Notes under the pieces: model-generated | Seen by the model: only the letters and a program-made list of their open reading frames with translations | Told to the model about the DNA's origin: nothing | The model's database searches: none | Part shown: piece by piece, positions 1 to 12,177 of the stretch | Layout of the letters: each line of letters opens with the position of its first letter | Position numbering within the stretch: position 1 is the first letter of the stretch | Position numbers and translations under genes: made by a program | Assembly (NCBI GenBank): GCA_949825025.1 | Contig: OX463785.1 | Location: forward strand, 15,935,971-15,999,970 | DNA length: 64,000 bases | From: Siphlonurus alternatus | Lineage: Eukaryota; Arthropoda; Insecta; Ephemeroptera; Siphlonuridae | Reading direction: 5' to 3'

Positions 1-1320
1 TTTCTGAATACATGCACCACATTAATTTTTGTGATACACAAAAACCTATTAATCTGAAAATATTTACTATCACCGTATATATTATAAAGAAGTGCATGAA
101 ATTTTTGATATCTTCATTAAATTGCACAGTACTTTTTTTTAATTATTTTAATTTGACAGATCAACCAAGATTTGAATCAATATAACACATATTATATATT
201 TACTATTTTCAAGACATATTAATATAATAACATTATCAAGAAACTAAGATTTTAATATACATAAATATTTTTTAATTGAAAAAACATGTAGAATATATTA
301 ATTTTTATTCACTATTAGGTATAGAGACAATATTATTATTTCTCACTCTTTATTTTTAACAATGATTTTTTTTATTACAATTAAAGCTTATTCATGCCAA
401 AATTACATGATATATGACCTAATACGCTCTGTTGTTCATATTATATGTGCAAATTTAAGTTATAATAATTATCTAATACTGACGCAGTAAAAATTATAGT
501 CATGCATTGCAGGTTATATTTGTGCTTTTTCGTGAAAATAATTGTAAATTATAGGTCTGTTCGAAAATACACAATGAGAAATAATCGATTATTATTGAAG
601 ATCTTTATGTTCTATGTACAAAAAGAATCATCAATAATATAATATACGTACGATTTTTTCTGATTATGTATTTACGAACACGCCTTATGTGTTTAGATTT
701 GAGTTAAGATTAAAGAGCTCTTATATATGAGACTGCAGCACGTTTGGCGCGGTCATTGGTCCCAAATGGAAATAAAAAAATTGCAATAAAAATAGTCGTG
801 AATAAATTTAATTTATGCTGAACAAAAACACACGCGTCTCAAGATCAGTGCAAATATAAATACATGGTCTTGTAGTTTTTTGTTCAACTTCAATATTTTT
901 TTATTTCAAAACATTTGAACTCTTAAGATGATTAAAAAAAAGTTCAGCATTATAAAAATAAAAAGGTTTTATTATAATATATATATACTTGCAATAACAA
1001 GTTTTATGTACGCACAAAAAATATATCAATTACGTATAATATTAAATTACGACTTATTTTTTCTTTAAGAATGATTTTGTTTTATATTTGTAAATGTAGT
1101 AAATGAGATTGTTTTGAATTTATTTTTAACGAAATTGTTATTAATTAAACTACGCAAGGAAATTATTTTGAGAGAGAAATCATTTTGTTATAACCAAACA
1201 TTTTAATTTTTATTAAAAGTTTAAAGTTTATAAAGTTTTAAAGTTTATAAACTGCAGTTTTATTTTTCAGGAGTAACCCATGGTGTTACAAAAAAAGTTT
1301 TCATATATATCGCAAAAAAG
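1..1320. other. AT-rich non-coding DNA
   Basis: Very AT-rich sequence with no exon-like GC-rich block, no long open frame and no recognisable RNA gene. I see nothing functional in it. Confidence 0.6.
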
Positions 1321-1680
1321 TGACCAGTTCTCGTTAGATCATCGAAGTCAGGCTACGTCGAGCGTGGTTAGTACTTGGATGGGTGACCGTTTCAAGTAAA
1401 AATTAAGCTGCTCCCTCCCTGGGGTAAATTGATCTCGCTTTCCACCCAGTGCAGTGATGCGCTTGTGTGTGGTTTCCCATGCTTTGGAAATCGCTTTGGT
1501 CCATTGAGAAATAGTAGAGGTGTCCGTCCTGACTGAGGTTTTTCACGGTTCCCTCAGTCTCACCTCAGCGAATGCTGGGACGCGTAACAGGCCGTGGCCA
1601 ACATCCGTTCCCTATACCTTATGCCTACCCATTACCCCGCCGCGAGCTGTAAGCTCTTAGAGGTGTATCCTTGTATATAT
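1321..1680 (+). repeat. SINE with 5S-rRNA-like head
   Basis: Positions about 1326-1395 match the internal part of 5S rRNA, including the GATCATCGAAGTCA and GGTTAGTACTTGGATGGGTG blocks that carry the internal polymerase III promoter. A body of about 270 bp follows and ends in GTATCCTTGTATAT. A nearly full copy lies in reverse orientation at 61310-61565, and a copy of the 3' part lies in reverse at 8136-8345. A 5S-like head joined to a dispersed non-ribosomal body is the layout of 5S-derived SINEs; a true 5S gene would lack the body. Confidence 0.8.
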
Positions 1681-2454
1681 AAAAAAAAATCATTGGCTTA
1701 ACTATACTGATTACTGCGTGCATATATGTTTTTTTTTTAAACATTGATTGATTAAATTGATGCTAAGTATTAAATATTCTAGATAAATTTTTAATCACGT
1801 TAAAACTACATGTATTTTTATAGATATTTTTTTTAATTTGTTCATTCATAAAAACAACATTTAAAGTTAAAAGACACATTACATAAAAATGTACAGTATT
1901 TGTATATTTATTTGTGAAATATGAAGCTTGTTGGTGAAGTAATACATATTTATTTTTATTCAAAACATTTTGTGCCGTTAAATCCCGCATTGTTAAAAAA
2001 GCAGTAAAAATAATTTGTAAAATTAAAATAATTTCTATGTTACCAGCATTATATTATGTAGTCTAATTACTACCAATTAACCTTGGAGGCAATTTGTTTT
2101 GAAACACATGTCATGTATTTTTTTATATTAGGATTTTTTTATTTTTATATTATTCATTTTTATATTTTAAAAAAGTAGAACATCATTAACAATAATAAAA
2201 AAGTTACTGCAGCTGTATGATAATACATATATGGGTCCGACTAAAAATATGATTAAGTGTGTTTATTTAAATTAAGGAAGAACATGGATTTTAACTTATA
2301 AAAGAAATTTATGGTATACTAATGTGGTACTAAAAATTTCTATGTTGAAATCTATGCAAAATAATTTATTTTTTTCCGTTATAATTATATAATATCAATC
2401 TTTATATAAGGGTAAATCGTATACGATAAGTATAGAAAAATCATAGTGTGTATA

Positions 2455-2668
2455 TTTCAACAAATGAAAGATTACCACCGGAAGTAGCTGGAAGTGCGAA
2501 GTTTCTGGACTTACTTCTTCAGTTTTGAACCTGAAACTTTGCAGAGAAATTTATATTAGAGATTGTAAACTATCAACAAGTCTCAGATTTTTCATGTTCT
2601 TATTTCAGCTAAAATCCTTCCACTTCCGGCTATACTTCCGATGGTAAAATCTTACATTTGTTGATTTA
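2455..2668. repeat. Palindromic MITE, CCGGAAGT family
   Basis: Inverted-repeat element. The left end has TTCAACAAATGAAAGATTACC followed by two GGAAGT motifs, and the right end is the reverse complement, ending TTTGTTGA. The interior lacks coding capacity. A close relative lies at 57355-57546, and more distant members lie at 4342-4520, 8692-8910 and 61137-61260. Confidence 0.7.
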
Positions 2669-2934
2669 TATATAATATCAATTCAGTATTGAAAATGAAA
2701 TGGTATACAAGAAAACTTGACTTATTTATGTTTAGGCGAAATTTTCTTATAAACCGGAGAAAAAATCATACGCAATACATAAAAAAATTGTAACGCGTGT
2801 CTTTACTTATTTTTCCGTACATTAATTATTCCTTGCAAATTGTCTCAGTGTAATGTGCACGTATTTTTTATGGCATGTTAAATACACAGTATCTATAATA
2901 AGTAGGTTTGCTGACCTCGAAAATAAACACTCTC

Positions 2935-3072
2935 GATAGTTTGTTGATCGGTTGCTAGGCGACGTTGCTCCTCCTCAGGTTCGAGTCCTGATCGACCGTG
3001 ACCCTGAAATTTGAACTGAAAGGTGAACGTCCTGACTCGAGGAGAACTGGTCACAAACCTGCTGGACATTAA
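2935..3072. repeat. Possible SINE fragment with B-box-like motif
   Basis: A GC-richer island in AT-rich DNA contains GGTTCGAGTCCTGATCGACC, which resembles a tRNA B box and T-arm. No convincing full tRNA cloverleaf is seen, so a tRNA-derived SINE fragment is the best guess. Confidence 0.35.
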
Positions 3073-3075
3073 GGT

Positions 3076-4339
3076 TCATTTTTCTATATTAATACATAGG
3101 AAGTGTTGATATTGAAACTATAAATGTGCTCTTTAAATGGTATCAAGACGTATTTAGTTTTGTATACATTTTATTATTTATATTATAGATGGTATCATAT
3201 GTCGGAAATGGTTAAAAGATTTTTAATTGGCAGTTAGGCAAATTCATTAATTTATGTTGATGAAAAAAATAGCGTAGTAATTCACATACAAGTGTACATT
3301 TTAATTATCTACAGTAAAACAATTAAAAGTATTTATACGTATTTTTTTTATAAGGGAAACTGAAATATATTGGTTATTAATTAGCTTATTACACATTGTA
3401 TAATAAAATTATACACTGTATAGTATTTCGTATATATTTATAATAATGAAGCGGCAAACGAATAAAATAATTAAAATTTATTTAAAAAATCCAAAAAGTA
3501 TATAATAATTTAATTTTAATTGAGTCATGCAGATATACCTATCTTTAAATATTAAAAATTAACATTTTTATATAAATAATGACATAATAATATTATATTG
3601 TACGTAATTCCACATAACAATAATTTGAAATTTATGTAAAATATAATTATGTATAAGTAATAACAGTAATTAATTAATTTTAATGCAACAAGAAATAAGG
3701 TAAATTTTAATGTAATTCATTCAAGAAACTTTTTCAAGTTAATTAATAATCAAAAGAAGAAAAAAATCACGCGAGTAAGTTAATTAAAATGTATAAAACT
3801 GATTATAGAAACACGTGGCTACGATTTAGAGAGAAAATGTCTGAATTACTCCAGGAATCTTTTAATTATTGTATTCTTACTAGCAATAATTAAATAATAT
3901 TTTATGGAATTTTCTTTATAATAGTAAATAGTAAATTAGAGTAAAATAATAATTAATTACTGCACATTTAATTATTATATGCATAGCACGTATTACTTTA
4001 AAATATAAATCATATATAATTAACATACAACATATAATAAGCATAATGCAATATTTTAAACCCTCTTACAAAATAATTATAAATATTCAACAAGTAAAAA
4101 AGTATATTAAAAATACAAATTAAACGATAATATTCTGTTATTGTTTTAGTTACTCAACCCTTTAAAAAAATAACAGACATGCAATTTACACATTATCTAA
4201 AAATTAGAATTACAAATTTTCTAAATCGAGGTAAATATTCTTTTACTTTTTATTATTATTGACATTGCTTCTCGTCTATCAGTATTCTTGTCACTTGAGA
4301 CAGACTGCAAGGTGGTGTCACGTCAATGTCACCTTCTTA
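3076..4339. other. AT-rich non-coding DNA
   Basis: Low-complexity A/T-rich sequence without exon-like blocks, upstream of the presumed start of the ACE gene. I see nothing specific in it. Confidence 0.55.
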
Positions 4340-4341
4340 CA

Positions 4342-4520
4342 GTCAAATTAACCCTGAATTCCCACCGGAAGTCACTAAAATCGTGACTTTTTTCACTTAA
4401 TTTCCCAACAATTTAATTTCGAGTAACGTAAAATCGGTACCAAATCACGGAGGAAGTTTATAGGTCTGACGAAATGGACTTCCGGCCACTTCCGGTGGGA
4501 ATGTTGTACTGATTGGACTG
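4342..4520. repeat. Divergent CCGGAAGT-family MITE
   Basis: Begins with TACAGTCAAATTAA, as does the better copy at 8692-8910. It carries ACCGGAAGT near 4363 and the inverted ACTTCCGGT near 4487, and ends in a degenerate inverted terminal repeat (GATTGGACTGT). It lies directly upstream of the putative ACE 5' exon. Confidence 0.6.
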
Positions 4521-4544
4521 TGTTTTTACCTCCCCTCCTGATGG

Positions 4545-4633
4545 AGTACCTGACTGGTAGGACGTATATCTGCAGAGGAGAGCGAGAGACACGCACATTA
4601 CGTCGGCCAGCGAGCACCGGCCAACACACGCAG
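4545..4633 (+). other. Putative 5' untranslated exon of the ACE gene
   Basis: A CpG- and GC-rich block in otherwise AT-rich DNA, ending in a strong donor (CACGCAG, then GTAAGGA from 4634). The first coding exon of the ACE gene is preceded by a splice acceptor only two bases before its ATG, so a separate non-coding exon must lie upstream, and this is the best candidate on the + strand. The start is uncertain; there is no clear TATA box. The short reading frame through this block has no recognisable similarity and is probably not translated. Confidence 0.45.
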
Positions 4634-7600
4634 GTAAGGAGAAGGCATCTTTCGAGACTTCGTGACAATCATAAACTTAAGTTTATGGTGACAATGTTTA
4701 AATATTTGCATGTTCGTAAACCCAGCCCTGTGTGTGCGTTTTTTGCACCCGATCAACTTTATTTCTTATGATGTGTTGTTTTTTCGAATTCGAGTGCAGA
4801 AAATTTACATTTTTAGTTCAGGGTGGTTTAATTAAGGCAATTAAGGTATAATATTATGACCAAATTGTCCAGCATTATTTTTTTTTAATGCACCAAGTTA
4901 ACTTTGAGGTGTCCTGATTAAAATGGATTAGTATATGGTAGCATCGATCTATCAGATGATCTGCATATTTTGTCGAATATTTTTACAAATTATATAATTT
5001 TATTTTTTTATCAAGAAAAAAAATGCAAGTGATGATATTTTTTTTAATTTAAAAAAAATAGTATTAAATTCTATATAATTTATAGTGTAATATAATGTGT
5101 ATTGTTGAATCTGTCATCTTGTTTAATAAATTTGCAAATTATATATTATTATAATATATTATATTATAAATGTATATGTGACATGCATGAGTTACATGAA
5201 TATCACCATGTATTTTTAGACAGTTTAATTGATTAATTACTTTAAAAATATCGGATTGATATCCCTTTTTCAATTAAAAAAAGAGATTTACACGTGTTAG
5301 AAACTGCATGATTTATCCCTGGACAAATTTTGTAACAAAAACTGGAAATCAATTCGGAAAATTCTCTATCAATCAAGAGAAACCACAACAATTCAATTAA
5401 AAAAAAATAATAAAAAGTTGACAAACTTTGTCTTTTCAATATATTTTGTGTATTTTTTGTTAATCTTCGATCGATCAATAATGAAAAAAAACACACACAA
5501 TACTATACATTTGATGTATAAAATAAATTGCAAATTACGAAAACAAAATGCATAATTACATGTAAATAATACTAAAATAAGACATAATTTATATAATTAC
5601 ATACATTAAAAATGTAAACAATTAACACATGGCACTTTGCTATCTTTTTAAAAGTACTTGCACTTTCATGTCTCTTTACACTTGAGGTAAAATGTTTTAC
5701 GTAATCTCATGCATATTCATACTTGGTCCAAAATAAGTACATCGTAAGCATCGTACCGTGCATATAATTGTATGGTATATGTGCCATGGCAAAAATATTC
5801 GGTTGCATAATTATTATTGTTATCAGAAAGCGTGTGTTATAGCGTACTAATGAGTTGCCACCTGAAACAGTAAATATTATCATAACAATTCTCTAGGTCG
5901 CTTGTCTTAAGAAGAAAAAAATGGTAAATTAAATTTATATCTATAATGATATTCAGATGGAATTTTTCTACTAAAATATAAATTTTAGTAGTATAATGAA
6001 AACGATAGTGCATAACATGCAGTATCTTGTACTGTAAAAAATTGTAATTATTAAATTTTAAGGAGAATAATTATATTTTTGAGAAAATCCAAGAAATGTT
6101 ATAGGCTGTTGAGATTATGACCCACCAATTCTTCTCTTATCGTATATCTCATAAGCTCATAAGGTCCATTTTTATTTATTTATCAATTGCATTTTTTGAT
6201 GATTGATTGATATTTTGGGGCAATTGACACATTTTGGTCATGTATGCCCCCCATTGTTGCATTTTTTAATTATTAAAAAATGTAATCACATTGCAGTCGT
6301 ATATGAAAGAAGCTGCATGGTTCTTGAAACTTGAAACTAAACATAGAATTATTATATATTTTGCCATGGTTGCAAAAATGTAGATATTTTGTTTACCATA
6401 TGTTAAGTGTTTAAACTTCACCTGGCGATAATGTATTATATGATAATTTTCACGCTTAAAAAACAATGATAACAAACAAACAATGATAATTATGATATTA
6501 CGCAATTACTTGTACTAGTTTATTTTTAAAATTTTAATTCTGCATCAGTTTATTTTCTTTAAAAGTATTGAAATAAAATATCGAATTTGAAAGAAAAGAG
6601 AAAAAAAACATATATCGCACATTTTTCTGTTTCAAATGTTTTTTCAATGGTTAATGCATGAAAAGAGATGAATAAAAATATGGAGGTTATTGAAGAATGT
6701 AGAAGTATGCCTTGAATTACAAATGTTATATTTTCTCAAGGAATTAGAAGCATCAATAATTTATAAAGATGAACGATACTTCCAAAGCTTATGAAACTTG
6801 ATAAATAATATTATTCCACGTGTAGCCGCGGCTTACGTGCTTTAGGCTTGTTTGGCTGATTTTTTTCACAGTATGGTAATTTTGTCTTATTAAATGTGGC
6901 CTTGCGGAAGATATAATTTGCTTAATTTGTAACACAACATATCGCTTGTCTTTTTTTTTTTACAAACCGCAGTTGAAGTATTATAATAATTATTTATTAC
7001 GTGTATAAAAAATATTCGTATACACTATTATTCGCCAGTACCATAATGATTATTTGATTAAGAGTATACAATTTTTTATTTATTAAATATCAAATTATCT
7101 TAAGTATTACATGCATTGTACGTATATGTTACATAATAAAATAATCATGGTAAATAATAATGTTTTATTATAGTGCAATTTTGGTTAAATATTAAGTATA
7201 TAATACAAATTTTGTTCATAATAATTTCCTTATATATTATACTGTTCCAACCATAACATGTTGATTAATGACATTTGATTAACTGATTAGAGTATACAAT
7301 TTTGATTAAATATCATACTATTTTGTTACATGCATTGCATTAGTCTTCATCAGTACCATGACATCCATGGTAAAAATAATGTATTTTATTATATGCAGTC
7401 TAATTTTGATAAATGTCATATACAATAATTAATCTGTTACATATAAATTACATATTATTTTCTTATATTAAATTATACCTCGCCTGTACTATAACAATCT
7501 ATTGCGAATAATGATATTTTATTATAGTCTAAATTTGGTTAAATATTTTGCAATACATAATTTTTTTTTACAAATACTACTACAATACCATATCATGATG

Positions 7601-7676
7601 AATAATGTTATTTGATTATAGTATAAGTTTGAATTCATTATCAGTGTGCATTAGATTAGAACATATATAATATAAG

Positions 7677-7806
7677 GGGTCATTCACAAAATCTTAAGGT
7701 CACTATATTTAGAATTCAAAATTTAATCTTAAAAAGTGTATACAAAAATAAATTCTAAAATTGAATTTTAAGATTTGGAGGCCTAAAAAAAGTTTGTGAA
7801 TTATGA
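7677..7806. repeat. Small hairpin MITE (CATTCACAAA ends)
   Basis: Inverted repeat whose left end reads GGGGTCATTCACAAAATCTTAAGG, with a degraded right end near TTTGTGAATTATGAA. A better preserved copy with the same termini lies at 63068-63206. Confidence 0.6.
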
Positions 7807-8135
7807 ATTCTTCCTAAAATAAAACACTATAAGTAAAGAGAGTATTTTTCAGTACATGATAAAATATATCTCTTAATATGGACGTATAAGGAGACTTTAT
7901 CTCGCACTAGATCGCTTAATTTCACAGAGCGTATGATTTAAAAAGTATAATATATATAAAAGAACCTATGCGATCAACAGGTGTAGTTGTAGCCGCGCAT
8001 ACAGCTTCGTATCGTATGCCTTCGTATACGATAAGAAATTTAAAAGCGGTTCTAAATAAGAAACGTACGATCGCATAAAAACGCAGCTGTGTCTTAATTC
8101 TCTCTGTTATTTTTTTAATATTTTTTTTACAAGGA

Positions 8136-8345
8136 TACACCCCAAAGAACTTGCAGTGGCGGGGTGCAGGGATAAGGTAGGGAAAGTATGGCGGCCACGG
8201 CCTGTTACGCGTCCCAGCATTCGCTTAGGTGAGACTGAGGGAACCGTGGAAAACCTTAGTCAGGACGGACACCTCTACTTTTTATCAATGGACCAAAGTG
8301 TGAAAGTGATGTCCAAAGCCTGGGGAACCACACACAACTCCTAGC
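8136..8345 (-). repeat. SINE 3' portion (5S-headed family)
   Basis: The reverse complement matches the 3' two thirds of the SINE at 1321-1680, from GTGTGTGGTTCCCCAGGC to GTATCCTTGTA; the 5S head is missing. It ends about 35 bases before the acceptor of the first ACE coding exon, so it sits inside the region where a branch point would be expected. Confidence 0.8.
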
Positions 8346-8383
8346 TCTAACGTCTAAATCCCTCCTCCCACTTGATTACAGAA

Positions 8384-8665
8384 ATGAAGTTGCTGGTGGT
8401 TCTGCTATTGGTGAGCGTGTCCCTCGCGGACCGGAAGCGGTCCTGGACGCCCTCGAACCCCCGCGGCGCTAAGACGAGGGCCCAGGGTGGACCTCTAGCC
8501 GCCGCCAGGCAGGATGCTGTGACCGACGACTTAGCGGCCATGGAACGCGAGGGAGTGGCGTTCTTGGCTGAGTATGACAGACTGTCCAGCGAGCAGAACA
8601 CCAAGGTGGTGCGAGCGGAGTGGGGCTACGAGTCAAATATCACCAATGAGAACCTCGAACACAAG
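8384..8665 (+). CDS. ACE: ACE coding exon 1 (signal peptide, N-terminal helices)
   Basis: Residues 1-94. [15 protein letters not shown] is a short signal peptide, followed by a basic proline-rich stretch and then the first ACE helix ([17 protein letters not shown], with a possible N-glycosylation site at N85). Donor GTAGGT; ends in phase 0. Confidence 0.93.
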
Positions 8666-11600
8666 GTAGGTGCCCTCTGGATAGACGCATGTACAGTCAA
8701 ATTAATTTGATATTCCTTCCGGAAGTAGCCGGAAGTATAAATTTTTTAGCTCTTCTTTTTGTAATTTAGTTTTGAAACTTTACAGCGTGGTTTGTAGTAG
8801 AAGTGCTGACCTATGTGTGAAATTACAAAACTAAAATAGGAATAGCAAGACAAGAAACCCAACACTTCCGGCTGTTTCCGTATAGGGAATATCATGTAAA
8901 TTTGACTGTAGTTATATTTTATACGAAAAAAAAATAATAATACCGTATTAAAATTAAATATATTGATGGCATTCTCCGCCCATTCTCCATCAATTGCAGA
9001 CTAGCCTGACTGAGGTTCCCATGGTTCCCTTAGTCAAAACCAGATGAATGCTGAGATGATCACCCACCCCGTTTTGGACCCACAAAACTCTAATCAATAT
9101 GCTATAGGATGGTTCCAAAAAGAGTCGGGAAAATAAATTCAGTTACTTAAATAAATAATAATTGTTTATTGGGTTAAAAATACATAGTTTGAAGGGAAAA
9201 ATAATAACAAATAAAAAACCAAAACCCAATTGGTGAAATTAAAATACATAATCATACACAAAATGCGTACATTCACCCACTTGTCAGCAGCACCCTACAA
9301 CAGGGTTCAGTTGAAGAAGAAAAAATTAAATGAGGGGTTAGATATATTTTGAATTACAATTAAAGTACAATTTTTTTATACGTTCTGTTTGGCACATGAC
9401 CTAACCCCGACCTTGTTATTAGCTGGCAGTGAGCGCGGAGAACGCCAGGTTCCAGAAGGAGATGTGGGCCCGTCTCTCCAAGTTCCCCTGGCGTCAGTTC
9501 AAGGACGACGATGTTAGACGCCAGTTCCAGCTTGCCTCAGTGCTGGGCACCGCCGCGCTGCCCGAGCAGGAGTTTGCCAAGGTGAGTCGTGACGTCACTG
9601 TCTAGAGGGATTCGTTTTATGTGGAGTACCGACCTCGTTTTTTTTATTGCAGAAATGGATAGAGGGTGCAAAAATATGTTACTCTGAATTTTTTCAGATT
9701 TTTCTGAGACCAGGAAGTATTTTTAATAAATTATTGAAAGTCCATTTTGATGACGTCACGAGGCGCCTCTCCTTAAGAAAAGGATAGGACATTAACGCCT
9801 GTGACGTCATCAAAAATTATTGAAATTATGGACTTTCAATAATTTATTAAAAATACTTCCCGGTCTCAGAAAAATCTGAAAAAAAATCAGAGTAGCATAT
9901 TTTTGCACCCTCTATACATTTCTGCAATAAAAAAAATTTGAGGTCGGTACTCCATTCCCTAAAAAAAGTTAACAATATTTGTTTATTGAGTTAAAGAAAA
10001 CATCAATATCATGGGAAGGAGAAAAAATAATAGTGAATTGAAAAATACAAATTTATGCCTAATATACGCAGTGCATAGGATTCAGTCACCAATTAATTAA
10101 CATTGAATAGGCGCGGATTCAGGGGGATGGCTGGGCTGCAGCCCTTCCGAAATTTTGGACTTAACATGGGCAATATAGGGATTATCCTCACTCCAATTTG
10201 TTTCTTTACCCTTATGGAGACAGCTCCTCTCGAAATTTGGTCCTGGATCCGCGCTTTACATTGCTTGAATATATTATTATTTCAACTTTAATATATATTT
10301 GATTTTTATAATTTATATTAAATCGATTTATTTTTAAATATAAATTTTAGTGTATAAGAGAGTTATCTAGAATGCAAGATGAAATAGCTGGCTTTATCTT
10401 CAACATTGTTACTACCTAGAAAACATATATTTTGTTCGTAACATGCTACATTCATTACGTTAATTTTAAATGAAGCTAAATCTAGTTGCATGCTTTCATA
10501 ATAATATTTCGTAATGTATGGTATAAAACATAATTACCAGAGCTTAATTGATTTTAGATTAACAAGAGAATTTTAAAATTAATTAAATAATTATTCTACA
10601 TGAAAAATGAACAGTTGTAAAATTAGTCATTATTGCGTCAAACATTTCTTTTGATACTTAAAATTTCTTCATAATTACATAATTAATATTCATAATTACG
10701 TAATGTTAAAACGCTCTTGACATTTTTACCATCAATCATAACGAAAAAAAAATACAAAATTAAAACACGACACTTAACGATATGTGTCACTGTTTGCATT
10801 GCTGCTCATCTTATAAGGTAATAATACATTAGTCGTCAAGGTAAATTATAATTAACATTACTGCACGGTTTTAATTGAGTTTATTGCTCGTAGCGTTTAC
10901 ATCATCACTGTTATTTTTCAACTCTTTGATGCCATGTTTTTTATTACGTTGTATGTTGATACATTGATATTAAAATTGCGTAATTTATGTTGTCGTTTTA
11001 TATGTCACCAGATTCATATTTGAGTAATCAACGTTATAGAATTTTATGTTTATCTTTACTTTAATTAATAAATTATCATAATTATAATTATTACATAGTA
11101 AAATCTCGAACAGTGACTCATCAGATAAAATATTGAAGTTAAAGAAATTAATTAATTTTTACAAGTAAACAAAAATAAGCAGTAAAATAATTTCAATATA
11201 TTATTATTATTATGTACTGCAGCGCAGCAGAAACTATGGTCGTTAAAATATATAGTATTAGAATTATGGATAATTAAATAAATATACTATACAAGAGGAT
11301 AAATGCTGTATAACTACATTTCCTCTGTTTTATATTTTTTTATTCAGTTTATAAAACTAAAAACCCATTAGTAAAATCATAATAAATAGATGTAGGGTAG
11401 GATGGAAGTTTTAAGTTAGCCAAAGATTTAGAGAGCAACCCCCCCCCCTTTAATTTTAGATTTAACATGGTCCTTTACTCTGTTCCATTGAATTACAATA
11501 TTCCTTTATAATATTATTTCCTGAGTGTTAATAGAGACTTCAAGTCAGCTGATTTTGCTGTGTTCCCACCACACCCTATTCCATCTATAAAAAAACTATG

Positions 11601-12128
11601 TAAAAAAGCTCGATTTTTTTTTCATAAAAGAATTTTTTAGAGGAAAATAAGACCCTTTAAATGGGATGTATAGGAGACGGTTTTGAAATCAATAGATTTA
11701 TGAGAAAACATTCAAATTTTCTAACATGGTGGCTTATGGAGAAAATTTTACCCCCTGGTGAACACTCTCATTGAATATTCGGTGTAATGTCCACAGTACG
11801 AGGAGACTGTGAGTGAGATGCAGACCATCTACAGCAAGGCCAAGATTTGCAGCTTCAAGGACCCCAGCAAGTGTGACCTGGCCCTCGAACCTGGTGAGTA
11901 ACGACACTAACGACCCTTATTGAAGCAAATCTGGCAAATTTACAGATTTGCTTTGCTACGATAAAAATAAAAGTATTTTCTTCCTTCCTCTTTGCTCAAA
12001 ATTAATTAAATTGATTCGCAAGGGATATATGGATTAATAGTTTTTCAAATGTAAAAAAAGTGATAATATATTAAAAATTGTAAACTAATAATTAGTTTTT
12101 TATGACCCCTGTTTTTTTTTCTTCATTT

Positions 12129-12177
<49 letters not shown>

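Larger units (their letters stand above)
4634..8381 (+). other. Presumed first intron of the ACE gene
   Basis: AT-rich sequence without exon-like blocks, running from the donor at 4634 to the acceptor TTGATTACAG at 8381. It holds a small inverted-repeat element at 7677-7806 and a SINE fragment at 8136-8345. Intron status depends on the 5' exon assignment. Confidence 0.4.

Noticed and set aside
1321..1400. Genuine 5S rRNA gene
   Set aside because: Only the internal part matches, with several changes; the flanks are a dispersed repeat body also found at 8136 and 61310.
4393..4771. Overlapping open frames around the ACE 5' region
   Set aside because: They cross a MITE and a probable untranslated exon on opposite strands; no protein similarity seen.
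8372..8383. Longer ACE start four codons upstream (beginning at a TTG)
   Set aside because: Those codons are the splice acceptor TTGATTACAG; the ATG at 8384 opens a good signal peptide.
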